Below, piece by piece: positions 40,861 to 51,100 of a stretch of 56,301 nucleotides of DNA. The notes under the pieces are model-generated. The model had not been told where the DNA came from. It searched no databases and saw nothing but the letters and a program-made list of their open reading frames with translations. Each line of letters starts with the position of its first letter. Position 1 is the first letter of the stretch. The position numbers and the translations under genes are program-made. This stretch comes from CAYQVW01 sp964421245 (GTDB lineage Bacteria; Margulisbacteria; WOR-1; XYC2-FULL-46-14), in NCBI GenBank assembly GCA_964421245.1, contig CAYQVW010000011.1, forward strand, positions 1 to 56,301, read 5' to 3'.

Positions 40861-41159
40861 AGCCTCCTGGACCCAAAATAGAGAGGGCCGAAGAAGCAGA
40901 GCAAAGTGCTCCAGATCTTGCAGCATTAGCGGCTGAGTCAGCAGCGCAACAACTAAATAAAGCTAGTTTAGGTGTAGCCGATGGTACCCACGCAGACGCT
41001 GAAGAAGGCTTTTTTGAAGAAGGACTTGAATTAGAGAAAGCACATGAAAATGATGAAGATCCAACTGCTTTAGATGAAGAGAATAGAAATCGTCCTACCG
41101 CATTACTCCCTCCTGTAGAAAAACCAGGTTTGCTTGGTAGGTTGTTTGGTAAAAAATAA
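40851..41159 (+). CDS. C-terminal extension of the coiled-coil protein in the -1 frame
   Basis: There are 102 codons without a stop in the frame entered from the heptamer. It begins KPTIEPPGPKIERAEEAEQS, contains acidic stretches (DAEEGFFEEGLELEKA, ENDEDPTALDEENRN) and ends PPVEKPGLLGRLFGKK before TAA at 41157-41159. The Ala/Glu-rich composition continues the style of the upstream protein, and the basic amphipathic end (GLLGRLFGKK) looks like a deliberate C-terminus. It has no start codon or ribosome-binding site of its own. Confidence 0.6.
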   Translation, partial: PTIEPPGPKIERAEEAEQSAPDLAALAAESAAQQLNKASLGVADGTHADAEEGFFEEGLELEKAHENDEDPTALDEENRNRPTALLPPVEKPGLLGRLFGKK

Positions 41160-41160
41160 C

Positions 41161-41228
41161 TGGAGTGTATCAGGATATTGGTGGATCAGGTTGTAGGGTA
41201 TCAGTGGATTAGTAAATCAGGTAATTCT
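41161..41228. repeat. Degenerate octamer array (KATCAGGN)
   Basis: About eight units of 7-8 bp, including TATCAGGA, GATCAGGT, TATCAGTG, GATTAGTA and AATCAGGT. The array lies at the 3' side of the four-helix-bundle gene. The same units appear in its 5' coding end (41600-41675, minus strand) and at 7829-7868. Confidence 0.7.
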
Positions 41229-41233
41229 GGTTC

Positions 41234-41680
41234 TTATTTTTTGTCTCCTCTCTTTTGTCTGACCCATCTGATGAAACCGTTTATTCCTCTCTGTACTTCT
41301 TCATATCTTATAATTAAATTATTGGCTCTTTTTTGGTCAATATATGATTTACCTTGAAGAGATCTTATATGGTTTTGAGTTTCACCAACTTCTTTTCTGG
41401 AAGTGTAAAATCCTTTGATCTTTTCTTTGTAGTAATAACTTGTATATCCTTCGGCAATGTTATCAACAGCAGAAGAAGAGGATCTTTCTAGTTGATCCCT
41501 CCTTTTAAAACGTTCTTCTCTGGGAAGAGTTTTGCATATTTTGTGAACCTCTAACATTAATTGATAAGCTTTTTGCCAAACCCAAAGTGTTTCAAATCTT
41601 GCCTTAAAATTCTCCTGATCGCCTGATTCCCTGTTTTCCTGCCTCCTAATATCCTGGTCACCTGGTAAACTCTTTGTCAT
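41234..41680 (-). CDS. Four-helix-bundle protein (S23/rRNA intervening-sequence type)
   Basis: A 148-residue member of the same family as the gene at 9676. The core begins at FETLWVWQKAYQLMLEVHKI, continues LPREERFKRRDQLERSSSSAVDNIAEG and ends with GINGFIRWVRQ. An AGGAGGTG site precedes the ATG at 41680. The first about 24 residues (SLPGDQDIRRQENRESGDQE) are encoded by the octamer repeat that also follows the gene, so they probably derive from repeat sequence. The role of these proteins is unknown. It separates the coiled-coil gene from the giant TPR genes and looks inserted. Confidence 0.85.
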   Translation of the reverse strand: MTKSLPGDQDIRRQENRESGDQENFKARFETLWVWQKAYQLMLEVHKICKTLPREERFKRRDQLERSSSSAVDNIAEGYTSYYYKEKIKGFYTSRKEVGETQNHIRSLQGKSYIDQKRANNLIIRYEEVQRGINGFIRWVRQKRGDKK

Positions 41681-41805
41681 AATGCACCTCCTGCCAAGGT
41701 ACTAGCAATTTTCATGCCTATGGTATTTTTTGTTTTACGAAGGATTTTGTAGGAAGAACTCAATCAGAATAGACAAAAGTGTCCAGAATCTCGGCAGTAG
41801 TAATA

Positions 41806-44800
41806 TTAAAAGGCCATTCCTCCACCAAGAGTAAGAGCTCCACCCTCAATATCCTGACTCTTATAATAATAGCCTCCGAACTTTGCAAACCATGCAAAGT
41901 TATTGTTTAATATATGGCTGAAGGTTAAATTTCCAGAAGCACTAATAGTTAAGTTTTCATCTTCGTTGATAGGGTCACCTTTGACTACCCCAAATAGTCC
42001 ACCAATGCCGACCTCAGCTGATCCGGTTACGCTGTAATGTTTTTTCCAAACCAGGGCAGTGCTTGCGCCAACTGATCCCCTAACAAATCCGGCAAACTTG
42101 CCGTCTGGTGACCATATGTTTTCCTCCATTGGACTGCTTGTATCATATCCGGCAGATAGTTTAGCAAAGATAGTTGGACTTTGTAACATGAAGTACCTCT
42201 CTTTAGAAAATGCCTTAAAGAAGGAAGAATCAAAGTTAATTTTTCCATATGCGCTTGCTGTTAAAGAAAACGGAATTGGATTTTCAATTTGGTCAATATT
42301 TTTTCTCTTTCTTTTTACCTGCCCAATTGTTTTTCTTTTTAATTCCGGATCAGATATTCTCTTTGCTGCTTCCATTTCGGAATCATTTGAAACTTTATTT
42401 GCTTTTAAAGTTGGATTTTCTGCTAAAGGAATGTGAATCCCTCCATCCAAGGCAATTATAAAAGTTAATTTGCGGTTAAGTCCAAGTTTCTTGCCCCATT
42501 CGCCGTAAAGTGCTACATTAATTCCCAGACCCATATACTGTTCGTCGCTTATATCTGGATTACGAATTGTACCGGTCCAGTCAGCTTTAAAGTGCTGCAG
42601 GTAGGTTTTATAAAGTGTATGATTATATTTTGCTCCCACAGCAATCCCTACATTATAAGGAGGCCCTTCATAGCGATGATTATAATTGATTCCTATGCTG
42701 TTAGTTCCTCCAATTTCTAGGTTCTTAAATCTCTTTCCGGCACTTGGAATGAACGGATCCTCAATAACCCTTGGAGGTCCGGAGTCAAAACTTACATCAG
42801 TGCTTCTAAATCTGTCGAGATGATATTGGCCAGCCACTCTATATCCGTGTCCATCAGACGGTTTTCTCTCTCCGTCCGAGTTGGTATAGGACTTCGCTTC
42901 AGTACGGTAATTGACCTCTCCCGATTTAGAACCAGGACAAGTAGTTTGTTCTTGGTTGGTACTTCGATGCCCCTCTATAATACCTTCTTCAATCTCTCTT
43001 CTGCTTGCGTCAAATCTATAATGATGTCCGTTTTTTCTGATAGTATCGATTATCCCGTTTGATGTGTTATAGCTTTGATGAGATACTTTTATTCGGCATA
43101 ATTTTGCTTCTGCCGCACCCTTTGAAATGTATAATTTTGCAATCTCTTTTCTATCGTTAACTGGGAGCTTTGTTGGCTCTTTTATCTTCTTGGTGCCTTT
43201 TTCATAGTAAAGAGCTAATCCTTTCTCGGTAGCGACGATCGCTTTTTTATAATTATCGTTCGCATTAGTCGAAGTTGTAAGCAATGTATAGGCATCTGCT
43301 TCTCCCTGATAACTTCTAACAATAATACGTTTAAAGATGGAATTGTCTTTAAGTTTTCCCTCTAACCATTTTCTGACAATTTTATAAGCCCGATGTGCTT
43401 CATTTTTGTATTTGTTCTGTTCGCTATAAGCCATTGCATTGGCTTTACCAATATATCCCTCAGCCAGCATTCTGATTCGTTTTCGGTTTAATCCCCGATG
43501 TCTTTCTGTTTCTGGAAGTGCCGTTCCTTTTTCCAATTTTTGCACATACTTTTTAAAACGGTGCATGCCAATTACACTTCCATAACGCCGTATTGCTCTA
43601 TCATATCTTGCACCACGTATATCACCATATTCCATATCGATAAAGGCTAGTCCGCCCTGGATACCGGCAAAGAGCCCTTCATTATGAGCACTTACTCGAT
43701 TGGTTGCAAAATAATTTGAAAGCCGTGCAAAGCTAGTATCCTTTGGAGCATTAGGCATGTTAGATAGCATAATTCCAAGACTCTCTTCTGCTCTAAGATA
43801 TAGTTTTCTTGCTTTTTTGAAGCTGGTTCCCTTATCTGTTTCTTTAGGATAGTTATAACTATGGATTGTTCCAACGGTATAGAATAGGTTGGCCAATGTT
43901 TCGTGCGTTCGATTGGTCTTTCTGCTTCCATTTAAGCTATTAAATACTCTATCTGCCTCAGCTGCGGCAATATTATATCTTCTGGCAGTGATTAAGTTAT
44001 AAACATATCCGGCCCTTGTTTCAACTGGTAATTGATCTAGCGCAAAGTGTACTTCATCGTTTAATAATGTAGTGCGTTGGTCTTGTAAGAACGGAACCAA
44101 TACCTTTAATCCTGCGATTATTCTATCTTCATCCAATAAAGTTTCTTTTTTACTTTTAGTCTGTGCCTCCTTACTTATTTCTTTCCATTCACCTTGAAGG
44201 TGATTTCCATATGTTAATAATCTTGATAAAAGCAGAGCACGTAAGAAGCCTTTTCTTTCATTTGTTGTAGTATCTAATCCATTTTTGTTATCAAGATTAT
44301 CTCGCAGTTCTGCTAAGGTACCCAAAGCCCAGGTGGCAGTCTTAACAAATTTGGTTGCAGCGACTACATGAGCTAGGGATCTATCGTTTTGATCTAGGGT
44401 GCCTAATACTTCCGTTTTAAATAATAGGCCAATTGCTTTAGCGTAGGATTCATCGGCCCCTTTATGTTTTGCTGTTGTTCTAAATTGATCGTATTCTTCG
44501 CGATATTTACCAAAGAAAATATAATTTTCAGCTTTACCAACATAGGCCTGTTGTTGTCCGATCTTTAAAAGATAATGAAGAGGGTGACGGTTTTTTATTG
44601 GGTCTAGGGCAACATGTGCACGATATTTTTTAAATTCTTGGATTGCCTTGTCAAAAGATTGTTCGGCTAATGTTAAGGCCCTCCAGTCTAGTTTTCCAGC
44701 AGCCTTTAATACTTCTGCATGTGATGCTTGAAGAGTAGTTTTTGTTTTATCTGCAGTCCACCATAAGAAGGTATCGTTTGATAGTATTTTGGATTTTTTT

Positions 44801-47800
44801 CTCAATGCAACCAGTAAAGGGCTCTTTGTGATTCTGTCTACTTCGGCTTGACCTAGCATTTTTACATATTTCGGATCTGTTTTAATTCCAAGGATTGCCT
44901 CATCAATTAGAGCCGCCTCTAAGAATTCTCTCTTTCCTCCGCCATCGCCAACGGTCTTTTCTTTAATACCACCAATTGTTCCAAGCATCCACTTAAGAGT
45001 TTGAAGGCCTTTAAATGCTAGGGCAGGGGCTTCTTCTTCTAAAGCTTTGACAATTTTTCCTTTTAAAACATCGATCTTACCGGAATTTAGTTGCTGTAAG
45101 GCTTTTGAGTATAGTCCAACACCCTTATAATATCTTGCCCTAAAGGCATCTAATTCAAAACTGGCTAAATCAAGTCCCAATTTACCAAGTGTCTCTGTAC
45201 CTAGTCCAATTTTTTTGTATTCACTTTTGGCTAGTGCATACATATCCTCTGCTCTTTCAAGGCAAGTTGATTTCTTTTTTGTATGGGGATTTATTACTAC
45301 ATGATTATCCTTTTCTCCCCAAGCTTTATATAATTCTCCGGTTTGGAAGTAGAGCTGTCCAAGATTAGTATAGGCAGCCAATTGGGTCTCTTCTGTGATT
45401 TTTCTTTTCTTGGCTTCTCCGTTGACCTGAATTTCTCCACTTTTAATATCAGCAATTACACCACTAGTTAGTTTTATTGCTTCTTGAGAATGTTTATCCG
45501 CTTTGCTGCGATCTAATTGTTGTAGACTTGCCCAAGACTGAACTCCGTGAAGGGTTGCTTTTAATAATCTAACGCGCAACATTTCAGAAGTGCGCATGCG
45601 GGTTTTAACACCTTGAACAGTCACTTGAGCATATTTATTATATAGAGAATCTCGAGCTCTTAATAATAGGACCTCGGTTCCTTGTAAATATCCATTTTGA
45701 TTATAGTTTTGTCGAACAGAAAAAATTCTAGCGCTGTCTCGTCCCAATAGAGCACGGAAATAATACCTACGTCCAGATCCCTGTAGTGGACCAGGATTAG
45801 CAAAGGTAGTTATCATTTTACTATATTCAGATATTGCACTTTGATATTTTCTCTGAAGAGCAAGAGCGTCACCAACACCAAGATCAAGTTGCCCGTCAGA
45901 GATATTAACTTCTGCCTTTAAATCGTCTTTTACTTGTTTTGGTTTTCTTTTTCCCCATGCCCCAACATTGTGATAATTTACACGAATCATCTTAAGCCAT
46001 TTAACAAATTCTTGATCGGATCGTTTGTTGGTAACAGTTAGTGGTTGTCTCATTCTGCTTGCGGCAGCAGTTCTTTCACTTAAATACCGACTCTCAACAT
46101 CTGGTTCTCCTCTTAGGGCCCGATAGATTGCTTCTGCTCTGATTGCATATTTTAGTCCTCTTGGTGCATGTCCAAGTTCAGTGCTGAATCTTGCTCCTGT
46201 TCCATAGGCCCAGGCTAGAGTTGTTGATGCCTTTAGCATTTCAATTCTTCTTTTGAATTTAGTAAATTGATCACCACCACTAATTACTTGCGCAAGCTTG
46301 GTCAAAACTCCTTCGCATAGAGTTATTGTTCCTTGGGGATTGATTAATTTATTAAATCCAATATTGTATTCCTTATTTCGTGAGTGAGTATCTTCAACTT
46401 GGCTTATTACTATTCGTCCTCTTCCGTTTTTGGCACGCATAAAGAGTAGGGGATTATTTTTAATCCAATCATTTGGATTATTTGTTCCTTCTAATCGAAG
46501 AACTCCGTCATAAACTTTTAATGCGTCATCATATTGTCTAAGTGTAGTTAGGCAGTCTCCAAGACTAAGATAGATGTCTAATTCATTTGTTCCAGACATT
46601 CCAAGAAGGTCTAGTGCGACTGTCCCATATTTCATGTCTGGGGATCTAAATCCATGAACACCAGATACTCGTTTTCCATCAAGAGCATCTTGAAAGCTTT
46701 TGCCGACAGCGTGTAGAAGAATATCACTCCATTTGCTTTCGTAGGCCTTGTTCCAAAATGATTTTAAAACAGCTCCACCAGTTATTTTTGTAGTACTATT
46801 TCTTAGTTTATAGGTTTTTGAGAGGCTACTTTTACCGTGAAGTAAATAACGATAAATTACCGCAGCCTTAACTGCTTCATTTCTTCCTGTTCCCCTTTCT
46901 TCTTCTTCGAGTAGATTTGCCTTTGACGAGTAAGCCCAGGCTAAAGTGCTTAATCCGTTTAGTAAAAGTTCTGGTGGATCTGTGTGTAGGTTTCCATTTA
47001 ATAGTCCTTTTAATATTTTAATTGCTTCGTCTAAACAAACCCTAGCGGATTCAGGATTATTAACCTTCATCCTGGTGGCGGTTTGCAAAAGAAGCATTGC
47101 TTTACCAAGCTTGATTCTTCCACGGGCTAGCTCAAAACGACGGTTTAATCGTGTTCTAAAGAAACCTAGTATTTCTCCCTTTCTGCTATTTGTTGCATAT
47201 TCTGCGTTTAGGTATCGATAGTAAGCCCCTTCTGCTCCCTTAGCTGCTCGATACTTTGCTTCGGCTGGTCTAAAGTTAACTTCTAGGAGGTCTAAGATAG
47301 CTGCTTTAGTTATTGTTTGATCTGGTTTAATACCGCGGGCAGCTTCTATTAGTTTTTTAAGTTTTTGTTTTTTTGCTCGGTTTATTCTGGATCTATTCAA
47401 TAATCCCATTGCATTTGGTTTTAGGATAAGATATGGCTTGTTGGTTATTGCAAAGAATTGCTTCCAAGAGTTATCTCCGTGACCGAATATTTGAATAACC
47501 TTGCCTTTTTCAACAGGGCTAAAAATATTTTCTGTGTTTATTTTTGACAATTTTAATTGGGCCCAACCAAGGTAGAGATGAGGAATACCAGAACCACCAG
47601 TAATTAATACACTATCGTTTTTTAGTCCACAGGTTGGGTGAGCGGGATTAGAGTAATTTCTTTCTCCTCCCCAATAGGATAGCCCCTTGTTTAAATTAAA
47701 ACCTGTACTTGGCCATGTTCTTGGTCGAGTGTTAAAAAGAGAGGCATAAATTCCTTCTGCCTGATTGAATGCTTTTTCAGCAGCTGCATAGTTGTGAGCT

Positions 47801-48117
47801 GAGGCATAATAACGTCCTTTCATCTCGAAAGCTAAAATAGAGTTACTAACACCACCAACAATAACTGAGGCGTCGGTTCCCATACAATACGGTGCTTTTC
47901 TAAGTCTTCTGACTGCTCGTCTTACAACAGTTCTTGAAACACCAATTCCCGTAGCTGCTTTAGAAGGATTTCCTTTTCTTCCATGACTTGCACCAGCATT
48001 GCGTAAACGGGCTTCTTGTTTAGCAAGATTAGCAGCTGCACTACTAGAATCACTCCAGTCAATGCTTTGAGCATTGGGGCAGCTACAGGAACCACTTATT
48101 GGTGGTAGCGGTGCCAT
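41806..48117 (-). CDS. Giant TPR protein with C-terminal outer membrane beta-barrel-like domain
   Basis: A 2103-residue protein. From about residue 100 to 1750 it is a long series of TPR-like helical hairpins (for example ELDIYLSLGDCLTTLRQYDDALKVYDGVLRL and VGDALALQRKYQSAISEYSKMI). The last about 300 residues (from about 1800) change to alternating amphipathic strands with Gly/aromatic turns (SIGINYNHRYEG, VGIAVGAKYNHTLY, FAWFAKFGGYYY) and end GGALTLGGGMAF. A terminal Phe is the usual outer membrane barrel signal. TPR repeats plus a C-terminal barrel is the layout of BcsC/AlgK-AlgE-type polysaccharide exporters, but this protein is nearly twice the length of BcsC. No signal peptide is visible (MAPLPPISGSCSCPN), which is odd for a barrel. 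The start is supported by AAGGAGGAGG. It follows the GH8-TPR gene by 15 nt. Confidence 0.8.
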   Translation of the reverse strand: MAPLPPISGSCSCPNAQSIDWSDSSSAAANLAKQEARLRNAGASHGRKGNPSKAATGIGVSRTVVRRAVRRLRKAPYCMGTDASVIVGGVSNSILAFEMKGRYYASAHNYAAAEKAFNQAEGIYASLFNTRPRTWPSTGFNLNKGLSYWGGERNYSNPAHPTCGLKNDSVLITGGSGIPHLYLGWAQLKLSKINTENIFSPVEKGKVIQIFGHGDNSWKQFFAITNKPYLILKPNAMGLLNRSRINRAKKQKLKKLIEAARGIKPDQTITKAAILDLLEVNFRPAEAKYRAAKGAEGAYYRYLNAEYATNSRKGEILGFFRTRLNRRFELARGRIKLGKAMLLLQTATRMKVNNPESARVCLDEAIKILKGLLNGNLHTDPPELLLNGLSTLAWAYSSKANLLEEEERGTGRNEAVKAAVIYRYLLHGKSSLSKTYKLRNSTTKITGGAVLKSFWNKAYESKWSDILLHAVGKSFQDALDGKRVSGVHGFRSPDMKYGTVALDLLGMSGTNELDIYLSLGDCLTTLRQYDDALKVYDGVLRLEGTNNPNDWIKNNPLLFMRAKNGRGRIVISQVEDTHSRNKEYNIGFNKLINPQGTITLCEGVLTKLAQVISGGDQFTKFKRRIEMLKASTTLAWAYGTGARFSTELGHAPRGLKYAIRAEAIYRALRGEPDVESRYLSERTAAASRMRQPLTVTNKRSDQEFVKWLKMIRVNYHNVGAWGKRKPKQVKDDLKAEVNISDGQLDLGVGDALALQRKYQSAISEYSKMITTFANPGPLQGSGRRYYFRALLGRDSARIFSVRQNYNQNGYLQGTEVLLLRARDSLYNKYAQVTVQGVKTRMRTSEMLRVRLLKATLHGVQSWASLQQLDRSKADKHSQEAIKLTSGVIADIKSGEIQVNGEAKKRKITEETQLAAYTNLGQLYFQTGELYKAWGEKDNHVVINPHTKKKSTCLERAEDMYALAKSEYKKIGLGTETLGKLGLDLASFELDAFRARYYKGVGLYSKALQQLNSGKIDVLKGKIVKALEEEAPALAFKGLQTLKWMLGTIGGIKEKTVGDGGGKREFLEAALIDEAILGIKTDPKYVKMLGQAEVDRITKSPLLVALRKKSKILSNDTFLWWTADKTKTTLQASHAEVLKAAGKLDWRALTLAEQSFDKAIQEFKKYRAHVALDPIKNRHPLHYLLKIGQQQAYVGKAENYIFFGKYREEYDQFRTTAKHKGADESYAKAIGLLFKTEVLGTLDQNDRSLAHVVAATKFVKTATWALGTLAELRDNLDNKNGLDTTTNERKGFLRALLLSRLLTYGNHLQGEWKEISKEAQTKSKKETLLDEDRIIAGLKVLVPFLQDQRTTLLNDEVHFALDQLPVETRAGYVYNLITARRYNIAAAEADRVFNSLNGSRKTNRTHETLANLFYTVGTIHSYNYPKETDKGTSFKKARKLYLRAEESLGIMLSNMPNAPKDTSFARLSNYFATNRVSAHNEGLFAGIQGGLAFIDMEYGDIRGARYDRAIRRYGSVIGMHRFKKYVQKLEKGTALPETERHRGLNRKRIRMLAEGYIGKANAMAYSEQNKYKNEAHRAYKIVRKWLEGKLKDNSIFKRIIVRSYQGEADAYTLLTTSTNANDNYKKAIVATEKGLALYYEKGTKKIKEPTKLPVNDRKEIAKLYISKGAAEAKLCRIKVSHQSYNTSNGIIDTIRKNGHHYRFDASRREIEEGIIEGHRSTNQEQTTCPGSKSGEVNYRTEAKSYTNSDGERKPSDGHGYRVAGQYHLDRFRSTDVSFDSGPPRVIEDPFIPSAGKRFKNLEIGGTNSIGINYNHRYEGPPYNVGIAVGAKYNHTLYKTYLQHFKADWTGTIRNPDISDEQYMGLGINVALYGEWGKKLGLNRKLTFIIALDGGIHIPLAENPTLKANKVSNDSEMEAAKRISDPELKRKTIGQVKRKRKNIDQIENPIPFSLTASAYGKINFDSSFFKAFSKERYFMLQSPTIFAKLSAGYDTSSPMEENIWSPDGKFAGFVRGSVGASTALVWKKHYSVTGSAEVGIGGLFGVVKGDPINEDENLTISASGNLTFSHILNNNFAWFAKFGGYYYKSQDIEGGALTLGGGMAF

Positions 48118-48132
48118 ACTCTTTCCTCCTCC

Positions 48133-51100
48133 TTAATTTACGAATCCTTGCAATTCGTATAACATATTTTGTATCTTTGCACTGTTTGAGTATCCTTGTC
48201 CGGCAATGACTTCTAATTTTGCTCTTTTCCCTCCTGGTGGTAGCTTGGTCGGAATAGCTAGAATGTCATTAATTACCGATTGAGGAACATTTCCTTGCTG
48301 AATTGATCTCAAAGCTCTATAAAATAATCTGTATATTGGTTTATACTGTGGTCTCCATGCGCTTAATCTTCGTCTTAAATAAGTACTGTTTGTATATATT
48401 TGTAATAATCCTCTTAAGGCATCAGTGTTTAATGCATCGTATTCCAAAGATTTTTTATATAATGGAACTGCTCTGTCGTAATTAGCTAGGTTTCCAGAAG
48501 CGCTTCCCCACCAAGCTAAGTTTCCAGAACTAGACCAAGCTAAAGATGCTTTGCGTGGAAATTTAACAAAAACTCTTTTAACGACTGGACGGTTTTTAGG
48601 GTCTTTAAAAAGTACGACAATTGGATCGTTTTCGAGCTTAGGATCTCCTATTAGACCAGGAGGGAGTTTTCCTTCAAGCATTGCTCCTAGACGAGCTTGC
48701 ATAATTCTTGAAATTCTTCTAAATTCTGGTAAGGAGCTTGATACACTAGTAAGACCAGTAGAGGCTCTTGCTTTTTTCCTTTCAATTTCTAATAGCTTGT
48801 GAATAGCAATCATTGACTGAGTTACCGTATCAACTATTAAGCTGATTCGATGTTCCTCATTTGATAATTTGAATGTTGGTATTTTTTCACTCATTGCTAG
48901 GGCTTCTTTTAACACTTCTTCTTGTCTGCTTAATGGAGGTAATTCTGCCCTAGATGTTTGAATATCGATGGCTTTTCTTATTGACATGATTTGAGCTACT
49001 GTTCTTGGATCAACTGATGGATTGTTTGTTGCTACTTCTCTGGATGCACTATAGTATTCTTCTGCTATTCCGTAGAATTCTCCATGATATATTCTTGCCA
49101 AAACCTCAAGATCTTTAAGTACAGCTTGATCCCCAACAGGAAGCGCTGTTCTTGGACCATTGAGATATGTTCTATTTCTGCAATAGTTCATAATTGTAAA
49201 TGTCTGGTTTGCTAAAAGGAGTGCTTGTCTTCTTGGAACACCCGGTAGAACAAAAGCTCTTAAGAAGGTTGCTCTATTTCCATCAAATTTTGTTTGTAAT
49301 ACTCCACTTCTTGGATCAATGTACCCCTCACTTTTTAGCTTTGCAATAATAACCGCTTTGTATGCTCTAGTAGTTGGTCTCTCAAATTGATTTTCATCAA
49401 GGACAGGTTCTCCTAATGATGATAAACCAAAGTTAACTGTCCAATCACTATCATGCATTAGAAATAATTTTCTAGTATTAGGAGATAGTCTTTTTGTAGT
49501 CTCTCGCATGGTTCTTCTTATTCTAAGTTGCGGACAAAGGCCTCTAATAGGAGCAGAATCATAAATGACTTTTGTAGTAGGAGATAATGGAATAGAAGCA
49601 AGATCATTTTGTGCATCTTCAAACATTTTTAATTCAGCATCAGTAAATATTTTTGATTCGCGAGCTAATTCTATAATCCCGCTCTTTGATGCAATGTAAT
49701 AAAGCATTCCTGCGGTTCCGGCACCAATCACAGAAGTTGTACTAGCTTTCCATAATCTTTCTAAGTTGCTTTCGCTTCTAAGAACCCTAACCCCAGCTAG
49801 AGCAGCAGTTGCTCCCAGTGCTATATGTCCCGCAATCTTTATTTTTTCTGCTTGATGAAAAGTTAACCCAGAAAAGTCTAATAGACTTAAATCACGAAGA
49901 GCTCTTTGTTGAAGATAGTTAAAAAATAGGGCTTTTTTATATTCAAGATCAGAGGCAGCGTGTTGTTCAAAGGTTGGAGCAGAATTGTCTTCTGTTCCTG
50001 GTAGATAGTCATAGGCCTGTGCTTCATCAACTTTTCTAGTTCTAATTCCCCCTCTTATCTTATCTGCACAGAAACTAAGAACATACACTCTGGCATCTAG
50101 CATTTGTTGTAATTGTAGAAAATTTCTTCCTCCATCCATTTCAAGGGCTAATGCTTCTGCTGATCTTACCAATGCTTGTTCAGAAAATTCCGCAGCCTCT
50201 TCATACCATGGTTTTAATAGGGCACTACCAATATCTTCACCTAAAACACCAGCATCTATATCTCTGATTTGTTCGGCTGCACGTACACGATATTGAGCCA
50301 TTTTTTGATAGATCCTTGCTTGTGCAAAAACGAATCTGCTTCTATGAACAGTAGCGACTTCTCCTTTTAGTTTTTGCGCTAAGATTAAAGCTTCTCTAAT
50401 ATCACCAGTTCCTCTTGGAGCTGCTCCAGAAAAAATAATTTCAGGAATAGCTAAAGCAGTTTCATGCTCAAAGGCAATGGAATGTACTGGGTAAGTAGCT
50501 GTGCTATTTGCAAGAGGAAGACGTTCTACTTGTAAGTGCCCAAACTCAGCGATGGTTTCCATTGTACTAGTTAATACATCTGTTAATAATTGTTGGCTAG
50601 GGGAGGTAGTGTTTTCAGTTCTATTGTGAACCCTTTTGAGAAGATCAAAGCCATAAAGCTTTCTTAATGCTTTTTCTAGTGGGGATTGTCCTGGAACTAC
50701 CATTCCACTATAATTTTGATATTCTTCCATAAATTGAATTGACATTCTAAGTGCTTTTACGTGGTTACCACCATGGTTAAACATCTGTATTGCAGCAGCT
50801 CTTATTGCAAGACGAGTCCCTTGATCAAATTCTTCTGTTTCAAGTATTGACTCTAGGGTGTCGCCGATTACTGCAAAACCATAGTTTAGAGTGGACATTG
50901 TTAGAATCATGTTTATAATAGTGGCTCGTACAACCGATGGACTATCCTCAAAATTTGCGACCTGTAAAACTTCAAAAAACTCTGAAGCAGATTGACGGTA
51001 TAAACCGATATTTCTAGATGAAGCTGCTGCGTTATATCTTGCAGTAGCGCTATTTGGACGGGCGGCTATAGCTCTATGTGCATCATCATACATTTTTTCG

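Noticed and set aside
40712..40936. 74-codon frame overlapping the end of the coiled-coil gene
   Set aside because: It is in a third frame, rich in Asn/His/Gln from repeats, and matches neither the upstream protein nor its -1 extension.
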